From the NCBI GenBank assembly GCA_022560025.1, contig JAFISE010000291.1:1-28332 (forward strand): a DNA stretch of 28,332 nucleotides, in the 5' to 3' direction. Numbering within the stretch: position 1 is the stretch's first letter; each line of letters begins with the position of its first letter. Below the pieces are notes generated by a model. It was given only the letters and a program-made list of their open reading frames with translations, searched no databases and was not told the DNA's origin. Below are positions 16,900 to 28,098 of the stretch, piece by piece. Position numbers and translations under genes: made by a program. This stretch comes from Stagonosporopsis chrysanthemi (taxonomy: Eukaryota; Ascomycota; Dothideomycetes; Pleosporales; Didymellaceae).

Positions 16900-19800
16900 C
16901 TAGAGCTTGAATAACTCGGCCCCAAACAAACAGATCCGATTTGTTTGTACACCATGTTGCTGTAGCAGATCAAGAGTTTCCTCGTGTCCTCTGTATATCG
17001 CCCAGTCAAGCGCTGTCTCGCCTCGGTCGTTCTTTGCCTCAATGTTCGCCTTTCCAACGGTAAGCAGCAACTCAGCTGTTTCTGTGTCGTCATTGACTGT
17101 TGCCCATATCAGTGGCGTCCATCCTCCATCTTCTTCGCTGTTTTCGTCGTATCCACCGTCTTTTGCCTCAACGTCAGCTCCAGCGTGGAGTAGCAGCTTG
17201 ACCGTCCCTGTGAGACCATTTTTAGCAGCCAACATCAGCGCAGTGTCCCCTGTATCATTCTTTGCCTCAATACTCGCCTTTCCAATAGTGAGCAGCATCT
17301 TAACTGTCTTTATGTGGCCATTGCATGCTGCACACATCAGTGGCGTACATGCTCTATTTTCTTGAGCGTTCCTATCGTTCTCGATGTCTCTCGCTTCAAC
17401 GTCAGCTCCAGCGCTGAGCAACATCTCAACTACTTCTGTGCGGCCGTTATGTGCTGCATGCATCAATGGCGTCCATCCTCCATCTTCTTTGCCGTTTTCG
17501 TCGTATCCACTGTCTCTTGCCTCAACGTCAGCTCCAGCCTCAAGCAGCACCTGAACGGTTTTTGTGTAGCCATTGTATGCTGCACATATCAATGGCGTCC
17601 ATCTTCCATCTTCTTTGCCGTTTTTGTCGCATCCGCTGTCTTTTGCCTCAACGTCAGCTCCAGCCTTGAGCAGCATCTTGACCGTCTGTATGTAGCCATT
17701 GTATGCTGCCCACATCAGTGGCGTCCATCTTCCATCTTCTTTGCCGTTTTTGTCGCATCCGCTGTCTTTTGCCTCAACGTCAGCTCCAGCCTTAAGCAGG
17801 ACCTTTGCTACTTCTACATGCCCTGAACGTGCTGCATACACCAGTGGCGTCAATCCATTCCTGTCCTGTGCCTTGACGTCAGCCCCAAGCATAAGTAGCA
17901 TCTCAACTGTCCTTGCAACCCCAGCCTGTGCTGCACACATCAGTGGCGTAGATCCCTTTTTGTTCCGTGCCTCAACATCAGCCTTTCCAACGCTAAGTAG
18001 CACCTCAACTGTCTCTTTGAAACCTATTTTCGCTGCTAAGATCAGCGCTGTATCCCCTTCATCATTCTTTGCATTGACATCAGCCTTTCCAACGCTGAGT
18101 AGCACCTCAACTGCAGACCTTGTCTGTACTGCCCACATCAGTGGCGTCATTCCATATCCGTCCTGTACCTTAACATCAGCCTTTCCGACGCTGAGTAGCA
18201 CCTCAATTGTCTCTGCGACTTCCATCCGTGCTGCACAGATCAGCGCTGTATCCCCTGCATAATTCTTTGCTTCAACATCAGCTCCAGCGCTGAGCAGCAC
18301 CTGGACACTCCCTGTAGATCCCTTGAGTACTGCCCGAATTAGTGACGTATGCCCCGAGCAATCTTCGGCATCAACTTTAGCTCCAGCGCTGAGCAGCACC
18401 TTGACAATCTCTTTTTCTCCGTATGATGCCGCTATCATTAGCGCTGTCTGAGAATCGTCATCTATTTCCTCGATGCCGGCCTTGCCAGTGTCTAGCAGTA
18501 GCTTGGCTATGTCACAGAACCCTTTTTGTGCGGCAAACATCAGCGGAGTTTTATTAAACGAGCCGCGAGCAGTAACGTCAACCTTGCTCGTGTTTAGCAG
18601 TATGTTGACCATGTCATAGTATCCCCCTTGCACCGCCAGCGCCAGAGCTGTACTTTCCCATCTGTCTTTTGCGTTGATAAGTGTCACCTCCTCTTTCTCA
18701 GCCCAGCGAAGTAGCTCCTCACAAAACACCGACAATTCACAATGCACTATCAAATGAAAACCTGTTCTCTGCTTTGGTCGGTTCTGACTATAATTTTCAT
18801 ACCTGGAGGATGTCATCCACATTGTTTGGAAGACGCAAGCAACTCGTTGACTGTCTCGAAGAAGAACCATCGCCAATGCAATCAGCTCTTTTTGAAATGG
18901 GGTTACATGTCTGTGCCAATGCCGTGCAGAGTAATCAAGAAACTTGTAATCCGCAAGCCTTTGTTCAAACTCCGAGTCGCTTGGGCAGGCGCCGCTCTCG
19001 AAAGATGTGAAGCAGAGGTAGGTGAGACATACGGACGCGATGTTGTACTGGGCTTTTGGATTCCATTTCTCTCGAATACTCTCCAGGTAGTCCTGAGTAG
19101 TATAGTGCACAAGACGAATGATTTGACTCTCTTCGTCTACTGTGACAAGCCCAGCACACATGGATAGGACATCTTGAACATCGGGGATATCGTCCAGATC
19201 AAGATCCTCGTCGCCTTCTTTCACTGATAGGGCGTGGCACAGTTCTCCAGTGGTCAAAGGTCTGAGCGCACACGAGATCCATGATAGGACGTTCTTGGCG
19301 AGTAGACGGTCTTCCTGTAGCTGGCCATCGATCCTGACAATCGCCTCATCATACGCGGCGTCAAGGGCTCCGGTACCTGTAGAGAGGCGTTCCAGCGCAG
19401 ACTTGACTTTGGACGTGGTTCGCTTGTCTGCAAGTGAATCGACGTGCAGACGGGCAAGAAGGAACCTGAAAGCTCATCAGTCAATAGGGTATCAAGTTCA
19501 TATGTAAACAACTCACATGCCATCTACCGCTGCCACGATCTTGTTCTCGACCAGTTCCTGTAGATCAGTATCACGTTGGACGCATCTGGCAAGCTGGTCA
19601 ATTTGACCAATCACATATCGTTTCACATCTGAATCACTTGCACGCACTTCCAAACATGGCATGTCCATGAACTCATCCACGATGTCAGAGATATGTCGAG
19701 ATGTAGCCATCAAGTGTAAGTCTGACTGCTTTTGTAATTCACGACAGGCATGCAAGAGCTGCCTTCGAGTACCGCCTTGCGCAGGGCATTCGTCCAAAGC

Positions 19801-20896
19801 GTCTATGACAACATAGACCTTGGAATAGCCTGCAGTTACGGACTGCAAGACACTGAGCGTTTCCTTGAGCGAGAGTTTGGTCCCTTTGTCTTGGTGCTTA
19901 TCGTACAGAGTCGACAAGGGCTGCGCAAGCAATGGCCGGTCTTGCAAGAGCTGCTTGAGGATGGCCGCAAGAAGATGTTGAGCAGTCTGCTCTGCTTGTC
20001 TCTTATAGTTGCAGTACAAATACGCAATACCTACGTCTGGAGATTGCACGGTGTTGAGAAGATAGTCCACTGCGGTTGCTGCCATTATGGTTTTGCCGGC
20101 ACCTGGGATGCCAGGACAAAAGAGCGTCTTGCTTGTACCATTAACCCAATCGGTGAACTTGGAGGAACCTAGGAACCACAAGCCTGTGTCTGCTTGTCTG
20201 CGAGCAATCAAGTCGACATGCTGAGCTGAAAAGTCATCCCGGGATAGCCAGTCCATGATAAGGCGGTGCCTCTGACGGTTCTGGTTCTCTTGCATGGCGT
20301 CAACTCCCTTTTGCAAGATTTTGCCATCATCTTGCAAGGCTACCATGTGGTTCTCTATGGCATCAATTCGCTGTCTCACGATCTTGCTATCGTCCTGTAG
20401 GGCTACCACACCGCTCTCTATGGCTTGTGATAATTTCCTGTACTCGTCAGTCCCTTCTACTTTGGCATACACAAAAGAATACGAACAGGTGATCCATTTG
20501 CAGGGCAATCTGCACAACCGACTTCAGACGCTCTGCTCCGGCTAGGATTCGCTCGGCATCTTCTTTGACGTACTTCCAGAGCAATATTTTCGTGATCTTC
20601 TTCCGCCCATGCTCTTCTTTGACCTTATCTTGCAGCAGCTCCAGGGCGATTCGGTACTGGTAGATGAGGTCAACCTTGCCGCTGAGAAGAGTTCGAACAT
20701 TCGCATGCCAGGGCTGGGCAGAGTCCTCATCATAATGGGACAGCAGGGTAACAAGAAGGTTCTTGAGGTTTTGAATCTCGGTGGTGAACCGAATACGGTC
20801 TGTCGATGCATCTTTTGCGTCGCTCAAACCTTCGCACACTTTTACCGTGACTTGTAAAATGGCGATGATGCCGCCCGTGACGGAGAGTGGATCCAT
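16900..20896 (-). CDS. NLR-like STAND protein: Helo-like, NACHT, ankyrin repeats
   Basis: Three exons (20487-20896, 19517-20437, 16900-19465) with 49-nt (20438-20486, donor GTTCGT, branch ACTGAC) and 51-nt (19466-19516) introns encode 1298 residues without interruption. The N-terminus (MDPLSVTGGIIAILQ...) matches Helo-like/PigL-type domains of fungal NLRs. Residues about 137-190 form a heptad linker. The NACHT-type NTPase has Walker A GIPGAGKT (246-253) and Walker B VYVVIDALDEC (344-354), then a winged-helix region (FLLARLHVDSL, LRPLTTGELC, VHYTTQDYL). From about residue 705 I count 16 ankyrin repeats; five are preceded by an added loop of about nine residues, and two of those share 75 identical bases. 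Such proteins act in fungal allorecognition and regulated cell death (family knowledge). The ligand is unknown. Confidence 0.93.
17415..17793 (-). repeat. 126-bp coding repeats in the ankyrin array
   Basis: Within the NLR gene, ankyrin units with an extra loop recur every 126 bp (42 codons). Positions 17593-17667 and 17719-17793 are identical over 75 bases; a neighbouring copy at about 17467-17541 differs at a few sites. The encoded loop reads DSGCDKNGKEDGRWTPL in two units and DSGYDENGKEDGGWTPL in the next. The high identity implies recent duplication or gene conversion. Confidence 0.85.
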
Positions 20897-21248
20897 GATA
20901 TGGTCCGTCTACACCATCTGTGCTTTTTAGTGATGTTTGGTGACCACTCAACGAACTATCTCTTGAATGCGAGAAAATTTTCAACAAGGCGTTATTCGGA
21001 GGGACGCAGATGATAAGTTTCGCAGGTGGCGAGGCGCAGCCCATCAGGCCGAGGTGTTGGCGATGCATGCACCCCGCCCCAGCCCGGATCCAGGCATCAG
21101 CATCAGCGCCGCAGTACATCGTATCCGCAATCCTTGCCTGGTGGTGGCTGTGGCATGTGTGAAACATAGAGACGACGACCTGCGGCATGTAACAGTCGAT
21201 TTGATTCGAAGACAGAAAGCACTACTCCATAATGCCTGCAGAAGTGTG

Positions 21249-21394
21249 TGAATCCCCCAAAATCTGGTAAGCTAGGCAGTGGAGTACTTCTGATTGGTCA
21301 ATGAATGTGGTTGGCCAATCAGGAACGGGCCTCAACGTAGTCGACTACCTGAAGATGGGTCCGCATATTTCTGCAAGCACCTATACAATAGAAA
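21249..21394. repeat. Direct repeat copy 1, LTR-like
   Basis: About 146 bp related to 21719-21868. Shared blocks include a CCCCC start, GCTAGGC, CTTCTG-TTGGT, TGTGGTT-GCCAATCAGGA, ACGT-GTC, and AGCACC-ATACA. It contains an inverted pair CTGATTGG (21290-21297) and CCAATCAG (21315-21322) with a 17-nt spacer. Confidence 0.7.
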
Positions 21395-21718
21395 GTATTA
21401 GTATTAATCCTGCAAAATAGCTATCAGAGCCCAGCCCGAGCCGCTGGGCCAAACAAGCACCAAAAAGGTCAACAGTACTCACAGACTGTGAGTACAGGCT
21501 CGGAACAGTACTATATCATCGTCAGCCTGACCAGGGCCTGACAACTGGCTCGAAGGCCTGACAATAGCTGTACTGCTAAATCATCTGCTAGCAGAGGCCT
21601 ACAGCCTAAAGACTTTTATAATCTAGACTATTATTGTGATTAGAAAGCTCTGCATAGCTACTAACTGAACAAGAGAGTCCTCCTGCTTTCTGTCACAGAG
21701 AAGTAAAAGTATCATGGT

Positions 21719-21868
21719 TGCAGACCCCCCTAAGTTCGGTACGCTAGGCCGTGTCCTGCTTCTGGTTGGTTGCAAGCTGTGGTTAGCCAATCAGGAGCGG
21801 TCCTTGACGTGGTCTACCAGACTAAGGGAAGGGTTCATACATTTCAACCAGCACCGATACAGTGCAGA
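21719..21868. repeat. Direct repeat copy 2, LTR-like
   Basis: The second copy, about 472 bp from the first in the same orientation, with roughly two thirds of positions shared by eye. The inverted CCAAT pair is kept with the same 17-nt spacer (21762-21769 and 21787-21794, one arm with one change). It could be the second terminal repeat of a small degraded retroelement or a second insertion of the same short element. Confidence 0.7.
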
Positions 21869-22496
21869 ACAACGAGTAAACAATAACGTCAAACTAGCGT
21901 AACGCACAGGCCAATCACCTCTTGTGGGGAAGAGGACTATAACAGGGGTTGGCTTGACTTGCCTTGCTTGCCTTACTTGACGTGACTTACCTCATCTCGC
22001 CTCGCCCGACTTTGGCATAATTGGAACGAATTCGGTAGAGCATGGTGCAGTATAGTACGGCACAGTGCAACAGAGTTGGACAGCATTCGCGAGCCACCCA
22101 GTCTAAGTTGAGTCCTTCTATATGTAATTATGGACGCGGATAATTTGCTCTAGTGGCGTTCAATAGCATTGTTGGAGGGCGGAGAAGGTACGAGATCACG
22201 ATGATGTGGGGTTTGGATTGCGGATTATGTATCATGGATTGTGGATTGCGGGTGTGGATTGTAAACGCTCATATGCTATGGTTTGCTGTTTCATCTCTCT
22301 CCTCTCTCTCTCTGTTCGCGTTTGAAGTCTTTGCCGGTCCTCGTTGGATCGGTCCTTCCGTTTCGTTTTGTCGAGGCGCTCCTCAAGGCTGCTTTCTTGT
22401 CAACGTGCCACTCCAACTCTGTCCACGTTTGCAATCGACCAACGATCTACCACCCTGCAGCTTCGATCCACGGATCCAATTCGCGGAGCCCTCGAC

Positions 22497-25116
22497 TCAC
22501 GGATTCGCGAGCGCCAGACATGCATCAACCGCCAGCCCGACCCTAAGATTGTCAGTACAACACACTCACGACTTATCAAATCTGAAGAGGTATAAGAAAT
22601 GGAGAAGCTCACCTCCCCTCCTTCTCCCGCACCACATCCTCAATCACCTCCCGGTCCAACTGCGGAAACATGCCCGTCAGCGTCTCCACCACCACCCGCT
22701 GCTCCTGGACCTGGATTCGTCGTGCCTGCTCAACCTCCGCACTCGCCTGCCGCGCCGCGTGGTCGTCGGCACTCATCTGCTGGCGGGCGCGGTCTTCATC
22801 GGCGCCCCGCGGCGGAGTGCTCGGCCGATCACCTTTCTCGGAGTAGGTGGTGGGTGGCGAGGCGCCGGGGAACCGCTCATGCCCCGGGTGCTGCTGGTGG
22901 TGGGCGTTGGCGAGGGGCGTGGAGCTGCTGCGTGGTAGTGTGCCCGCAGACGATGACGAGGCGTTGGTGTCGTTATCGGAGAAGATGCGGCCGATTGTGC
23001 TAAGAGGGCGCTGGATGGTGCGGAGGAGGCCGGCGACGGCGGCGTTTTCCTCTTCGGGCGGGGGGTCTTGGGGTTTGCGGTCGCGGAGGGAGGTGGAGCG
23101 GCGGGGCCCGGCGGTTTGGGCTTCCATAGAGTTGCGGGTTATGACTTCGGGGCGGGAGGGCGTGGACTTTTCGCTGACGTGGTGGTAGTGCGGGGAGGGC
23201 ATACGGCGGTGGTTGGAGGTGGTGGGGTGTAGATGTGCAGGCCCAGCAGCAGACTCAGGGTGGATCTCTGCCTCAGGGGCGTGCTTCTCGGCGATGGCAC
23301 TCACGGCTGCCTCGACGTTGCGGTCGAACTCCTCATCAGTGACAGTAAGACTTGTCTTGTCCAGCCCCTCAATGAACTGCACAGCACCCATCAGCGAGGA
23401 GATGTAGTAGCCTGCTTCGCCGCCAAGCTTGTCCTGATTCCGGAAGCGCAGGATGTACTGCACGTTGCTGACGAGGTGGTCGGGATTGGCCTGCAGGACG
23501 GTGTAGATAAGCAGTGGGACGAAGGCGTCCGCAGACTGGTCGGACTTGGAGGTGCGCAGAAAGCCGAAGATGACCTTGCAGCAGTTGAGAATGCAGATAA
23601 TCTTATCGCGGGGCGCGCGATATGTCTTGATCTTAAGTAATTCTTGCTGTGCGAGGGCCAGGAATTTGCGCCCCTTTTCGCCGACGTCTTTGATGTCGAG
23701 ATGCTCCTCACGCACCCACTTGTAGATGCGCACCTTTTGCGCGAGAATCTCGTCGCGCTCGACATCCTCCTGATGCTGACCGCGTCGGCCTGGACCTGGT
23801 GGCTCCTGACGCCGCCGCCCTTTGCGTGGTGATAAGGGCTCTGGGGGTGGTATTGCAGGCGAGAAGGTCTGGTTGTACAGTCTGTTCATGACCAGCTTCT
23901 CCATGCCTTCGCGTGCGTTGTCGAACTCTGCGTCCGAGACAGTGCGCCAGACCTCGCACTGCGCCATCTTCTTGCTGATGAACTCGAGGAAATCGCCTAT
24001 GATCTTGACCTGCTCGTGCACCATCCACTGCTTCTTGCCGAACTCAAGCAGGAAGGAGCGCAGGAACTTGGCAACAGGGTCGGCGGTGCGGTGGCGCAGC
24101 TGTTCCAGGAAGCGGTGAAAGTCGAAGGGTAGGTCTGGCTCGGGCTCAGGGGCTGGCTGTGCAGGCTTGTACTGAGGAGCGTGGGCGCTGGGTGAAGTGG
24201 GCTCGACGAAGGATGTGTTTGTGCCGACTCGATATAGTGATGACGTCCGCGGCGGAGGCGATTGGAGGGAGTGCACTGAGTCTGTGTCGTCTTGGGGGGT
24301 CGGCAATGGCTTGTCAACTGGTACAAGACTCGAACGGCGAGGAGGAAAAGCTGGCGACTCGAGCAGTGGGCCTGCAAGCTCCAGACGAGGCGACATGATC
24401 TCCTCAGCCTGTGCGCCGCCGCTGTGCTGAAATTGCTCCATGATGCTCTGGATCTCTGACTGGTCGTCGCCTGCAACATCCTCACCCCCATCCAGCTTCG
24501 AGGTGTAGTCTGCGGCGGCCGCGTCCTCCGAGTTCCGCCCGCTCTTCTCCTGTGCGGACAGCGGTGAGGTCGAGCGACTTGGGCCATTGCTGGTGCCCAG
24601 GTACTTGTCGTCCTTCGGTGGGGGAGGAGGTGGGGATGGCGAGCGGATAGGGGCCTTGCCGGCTGCCTTCTCTGTGGGTGTGGGCGTTGGGGCGCGTGGT
24701 TGACTCGACTCGAGGGCGATCTCCTGTGTTTTGGCCGTGAGCTGCTCGATCAGCTCTGCCGACGTTGGCTCTTCCTGCTCGGCATTTGTTGCGGCGTCTG
24801 CTTTGGTGTCTGCTTTGGCGTCTGCTTTGGTGTCCTCGACTGGCGCTGATGTCTCTGCCTCCTCCATCAGCGTAGCACCCTCGGTCTTTGCACTGTCGAC
24901 CAGCACCTCTCCGCGATCAGCTGCAGGCTGCCCCGCGGCGTCATCCTCTTGCTTGCTCGACTCTTCCTCAACCTCCTTCGCCACTCCTCCTTCAGTTCCA
25001 GCAGGCACCTTCACCTCCTCCACCCCCTCCTGCCCCTTGCGTGCATCTTTCAGTGGCTCTTCATGTGACCTGTCTAGGGTTGCGGCGGGCTGCGGAGCTG
25101 CGTTCGGGGGAGACAT
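22497..25116 (-). CDS. vps9: VPS9-domain Rab5-type exchange factor with CUE domain
   Basis: A guanine nucleotide exchange factor for Rab5/Vps21-type GTPases of the endosome. I read two exons, 22613-25116 and 22497-22542, joined across a 70-nt intron (GTGAGC ... TACTGACAATCTTAG), giving 849 residues. The first 320 residues are acidic, Pro/Ser-rich and disordered. The helical bundle and VPS9 core span about 330-600, with LRSFLLEFGKKQW, APRDKIICILNCCKVIFG, the catalytic-site-like FVPLLIYTVLQANPDHLVSN and GEAGYYISSL. The C-terminus is a ubiquitin-binding CUE domain (about 805-848) with MFPQLDREVIEDVV followed, only after splicing, by GRVGLAVDACLALAN. The VPS9-CUE order matches yeast Vps9. The start at 25116 is the first ATG; it is divergent from the next gene with 270 bp between starts. 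Confidence 0.93.
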
Positions 25117-25386
25117 AGGCCGCGTTCGGCGATGTGACGTCGACGAGGGCTGGCGATACGGCTAGCAGCTTCCCATGGAACAGTACGAGCTTCGGTAAGC
25201 TTCAGTGAGGCTTGTCAGTCTGTGCTTGCGTGTCTTGTGCTGCGCCCGCGCTGAGTGTTGCTGTCCGCATGGCGGCCAAGCAGCTATCGGCCGACTGCCG
25301 CCTCGAACGTCCAGGGTCGCTAGCGCTGCACGAGGCAAGACCTGCGCCACAACACCACGGAACCATCGCCAACGCGCTCGCGACCC
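25117..25386. promoter_or_regulatory. Shared bidirectional promoter region
   Basis: Only 270 bp separate the minus-strand VPS9 start from the plus-strand asparagine-synthetase-like start, so both promoters must lie here or overlap the first exons. The region is GC-rich with no clear TATA box and contains a TGACGTCGACG stretch (about 25134-25144) with a CRE-like TGACGTC. Confidence 0.55.
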
Positions 25387-27088
25387 ATGTGCGGCATCTT
25401 CTTCTCGCTCAGTCGCCATGGCCACGTAACACCAGACGAGAGAACTGCCGCCCTTTTGCGCAATCGAGGACCTGATCACACAGGCCTGCACCAGCCGGTT
25501 GTTGATGGGACCGAGCTTTATGTGACTTTTTTGTCGACGGTCTTGTCGCTTCGAGGCACCGAGGTTGTCTCGCAGCCGTTGATTGATAGGACTCATGGTT
25601 CTGTCCTCTGCTGGAACGGTGAGGCGTGGTCTGTCAACGGCGATGTCGTGACAGGCAACGACTCCAGCATAGTCTTCAAAGGGCTGTTGCAAGCTGCAAA
25701 GTCACCTGACCACAGATCTGCTGTAGTACGATTGCTGTCCAACACTCGAGGCCCATATGCCATGGTCTTCTACGACGCAGTAAATAGACTCATCTACTAT
25801 GGAAGGGACTGCCTGGGCCGACGTTCGCTGCTGAAGAAGACTACATCTGACGGCTCTCTTGTCTTGTCCAGCGTATGCGACAATGCTACAGGCGAGGCGT
25901 GGGAGGAGGTGGAGGCTGACGGCATGTATGTCGTCGATCTCACCAACTTTAATACCTCCAACATCACACAGGTTCCTCACACACGCCTGGGTGAAGCAGT
26001 CTCTGAACTTTTATTTGTAGGTAGGTTCTGCACGTCGAGATGCTTGCTAATGCCACCAGGCCCTGCCATTCCCACCCATGAACCTAGATGGTCCTGATGG
26101 CCTCGGTCAGAGTCACGAGAAGATGCTCGAGCTGGGTGACTCGCTGCGTCGCTCTCTAGCATTACGCACCCAACACGTCCGGGAAGCCTTTGCGCCATCA
26201 TCAACCAGGAATTCAACCCAGGCCGCCAAGATTGCAGTCCTGTTCTCGGGCGGCCTTGACTGCACTCTCTTGGCAAGGCTATGTCACGACCTCTTCCCAC
26301 TGGAAGAGGACATTGACCTGCTCAACGTCGCCTTCGAGAACCCACGCATTCACAGCAACCTGGACCCCGGTGTCAGCCCCTATGAACTGTGTCCAGACCG
26401 CATCACAGGACGGGCCTCGCACTCCGAGCTCGAGCGTGTGTGCCCGGATCGCCGCTGGCGCTTCATTGAAGTCAACGTCCCTTACACAGAGACCGTTGCC
26501 CACCGCGCCACAGTCCTCTCCCTCATGCACCCGCACAACACCGAAATGGACCTCTCCATCTCCTACGCTCTGTACTTCGCCTCGCGTGGCACGGGGACGG
26601 TCTCCTCCCCCACCGGCTCAGAATCCTACAGCACACCCGCCTGCGTGCTTCTCTCAGGCCTAGGCGCAGACGAGCTCTTCGGCGGCTACCAACGCCATTC
26701 CACCGCCTTCGCCCGCCGCGGCCACACCGGTCTCTGCGACGAACTCGCCCTCGACTTCTCCCGCCTGGGCAAACGCAACCTCGGCCGCGACGACCGCGTC
26801 ATCAGCAACAGCGGGCGCGAAGTCCGCTTCCCTTTCCTCGACGAAGACTTTATTGCTCTCGCGCTGCAGATGCGCGTGCAGGATAAATGCGACTTCAGCG
26901 CGCCGGAGCACAGCCCAGCCGGCGCGCCAGACGTCGCCATCGAGCCTGCAAAGCGCGTGCTACGCTGTCTGGCATGGTCGCTGGGGATGCATGGTGTAGC
27001 GCTGGAGAAGAAACGGGCAATTCAATTTGGCGCCAGGACCGCGAAGATGGAGACCGGCAAGACGAAGGGCACGACTGTGTTGACATAA
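25387..27088 (+). CDS. Asparagine-synthetase-like protein (ASNSD1 type)
   Basis: Two exons (25387-26016, 26060-27088) flank a 43-nt intron (GTAGGT ... GCTAATGCCACCAG), giving 552 residues. The protein starts MCGIFF, so Cys2 can be the N-terminal nucleophile of a class II glutamine amidotransferase. The RNRGPDHTG motif (about 25-33) and GPYAMVFYD, with YYGRDCLGRRSL, continue that domain. The synthetase half has the PP-loop LFSGGLDCTLL (SGGLD at 273-277), LSGLGADELFGGY, RNLGRDDRV, GREVRFPFLDEDF, and the C-terminal KKRAIQFGARTAKMETGK, the hallmark of the ASNSD1 subgroup rather than true asparagine synthetase. The family reaction is uncertain. The intron falls between the two domains. Confidence 0.92.
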
Positions 27089-27874
27089 CCATCGAGAGTA
27101 AGTCCGCCCTTTTCCTTCATGCTCCTCACACGGCGGTGATTAGAGAGTTGCAAACGCGGAAGACACCAGGGCTTTCCTCCGACAACTCCCCCACACAGGC
27201 AGTTGTCGCGGCTCGCGGTGTCGGTGCTCGCTTCTTTAAAAGGCAAGTCTGAGCCTTGTGTCGTCTCCACTGTTCCCAGAAGTCTGGATGCGAGTAACAG
27301 CTGATACATATCTAGGCGCTGTGAATCATGTCTGCCCGTGATAACCGCAGCTAGCTATACCTCCCAAGCCGTCTTACAATACCAAATTTCATAATGAGAG
27401 CCCGACTTTTTTTCCTTCCTTTGCCAGAACTTGCTCGTTGCACAGATATGCAATTCCGTGTATCCTGAACCCTCCCTGTGCACCCTTCGTCTCGTACCTC
27501 CCCATCATAATAGTAAACCTAGCCCGTCCCACAGCAGCAGCGCAGCAGAACCACCTCAACCACGACTACGATCCTTACACGACCGCAGACAAATAGCAAC
27601 GGGAGACTGCAGAGCGAGTCCGCCCTCAGTCCGCTCGCATCCGCGCTTACGATGTGAGGGTCAGGGTCAGGGTCAGGGTCAGGTCCGCACCCTCAATTCA
27701 ATTCAATTCAATTCAATTCAAGATTCAGCTCACAAAGTTGAGGGTCGGCGCGGCGCTCGTGGTGCGGGGGTGAGGTGCAGTGCTGTGCTGTGCAGATGAG
27801 GAGAGAGGGGGAGGTGCGGAGAGGGAGGTGTAGAGAGACGTACGCAGTACACAGGATGCTAGATGCCGGATAAT

Positions 27875-27909
27875 GATGCTGGATGCTGGATGCTGGATGC
27901 TGGATGCTG
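27875..27909. repeat. GATGCTG heptamer, five perfect copies
   Basis: Five head-to-tail copies of the 7-bp unit, with degenerate copies (GATGCTA, GATGCCG) just upstream in non-coding DNA. Confidence 0.95.
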
Positions 27910-28021
27910 GATAAAGATATAGAATGTAAGATAGGATGTTAGAGAAGGATAGGGATAAATATGTAAGATACTATACACAAAACCCCCTCCTTGCATAGAA
28001 AATTTGTAATGTTAGCATTTA

Positions 28022-28098
28022 TGTCTTGTCTTGTCTTGTCTTGTCTTGTCTTGTCTTGTCTTGTCTTGTCTTGTCTTGTCTTGTCTTGTCTTGTCTTG
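28022..28098. repeat. CTTGT pentanucleotide microsatellite, about 15 copies
   Basis: A pure array of the 5-bp unit (TGTCT/CTTGT phase) runs for about 77 bp, then breaks down into TCGTC variants. It lies in non-coding DNA; the minus-strand ORF of repeated DKTRQ residues across it is a by-product of the repeat. Confidence 0.97.

Larger units (their letters stand above)
20897..22496. other. Intergenic region with degraded repeat element
   Basis: This 1.6-kb stretch contains the presumed NLR promoter (next to 20896), two diverged direct repeats (separate entries) with about 325 bp between them, CTTG/CTTAC-rich simple repeats near 21955-22000 and GGATTG-type repeats near 22215-22262. No intact gene was seen. 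The right end is the 3' untranslated region of the VPS9-domain gene. Confidence 0.5.

Noticed and set aside
20447..20486. NLR first exon reading on to the stop near 20450
   Set aside because: An in-phase 49-nt intron with ACTGAC branch and TACAG acceptor joins it to the NACHT exon, as expected for this family.
22153..22938. 261-codon plus-strand ORF
   Set aside because: It runs through the antisense of the VPS9 3' exons and repeat DNA; no recognisable motif.
27657..27682. AGGGTC hexamers as a telomere repeat
   Set aside because: Filamentous-fungal telomeres are TTAGGG. Only about four copies occur here and the sequence continues into unrelated DNA.
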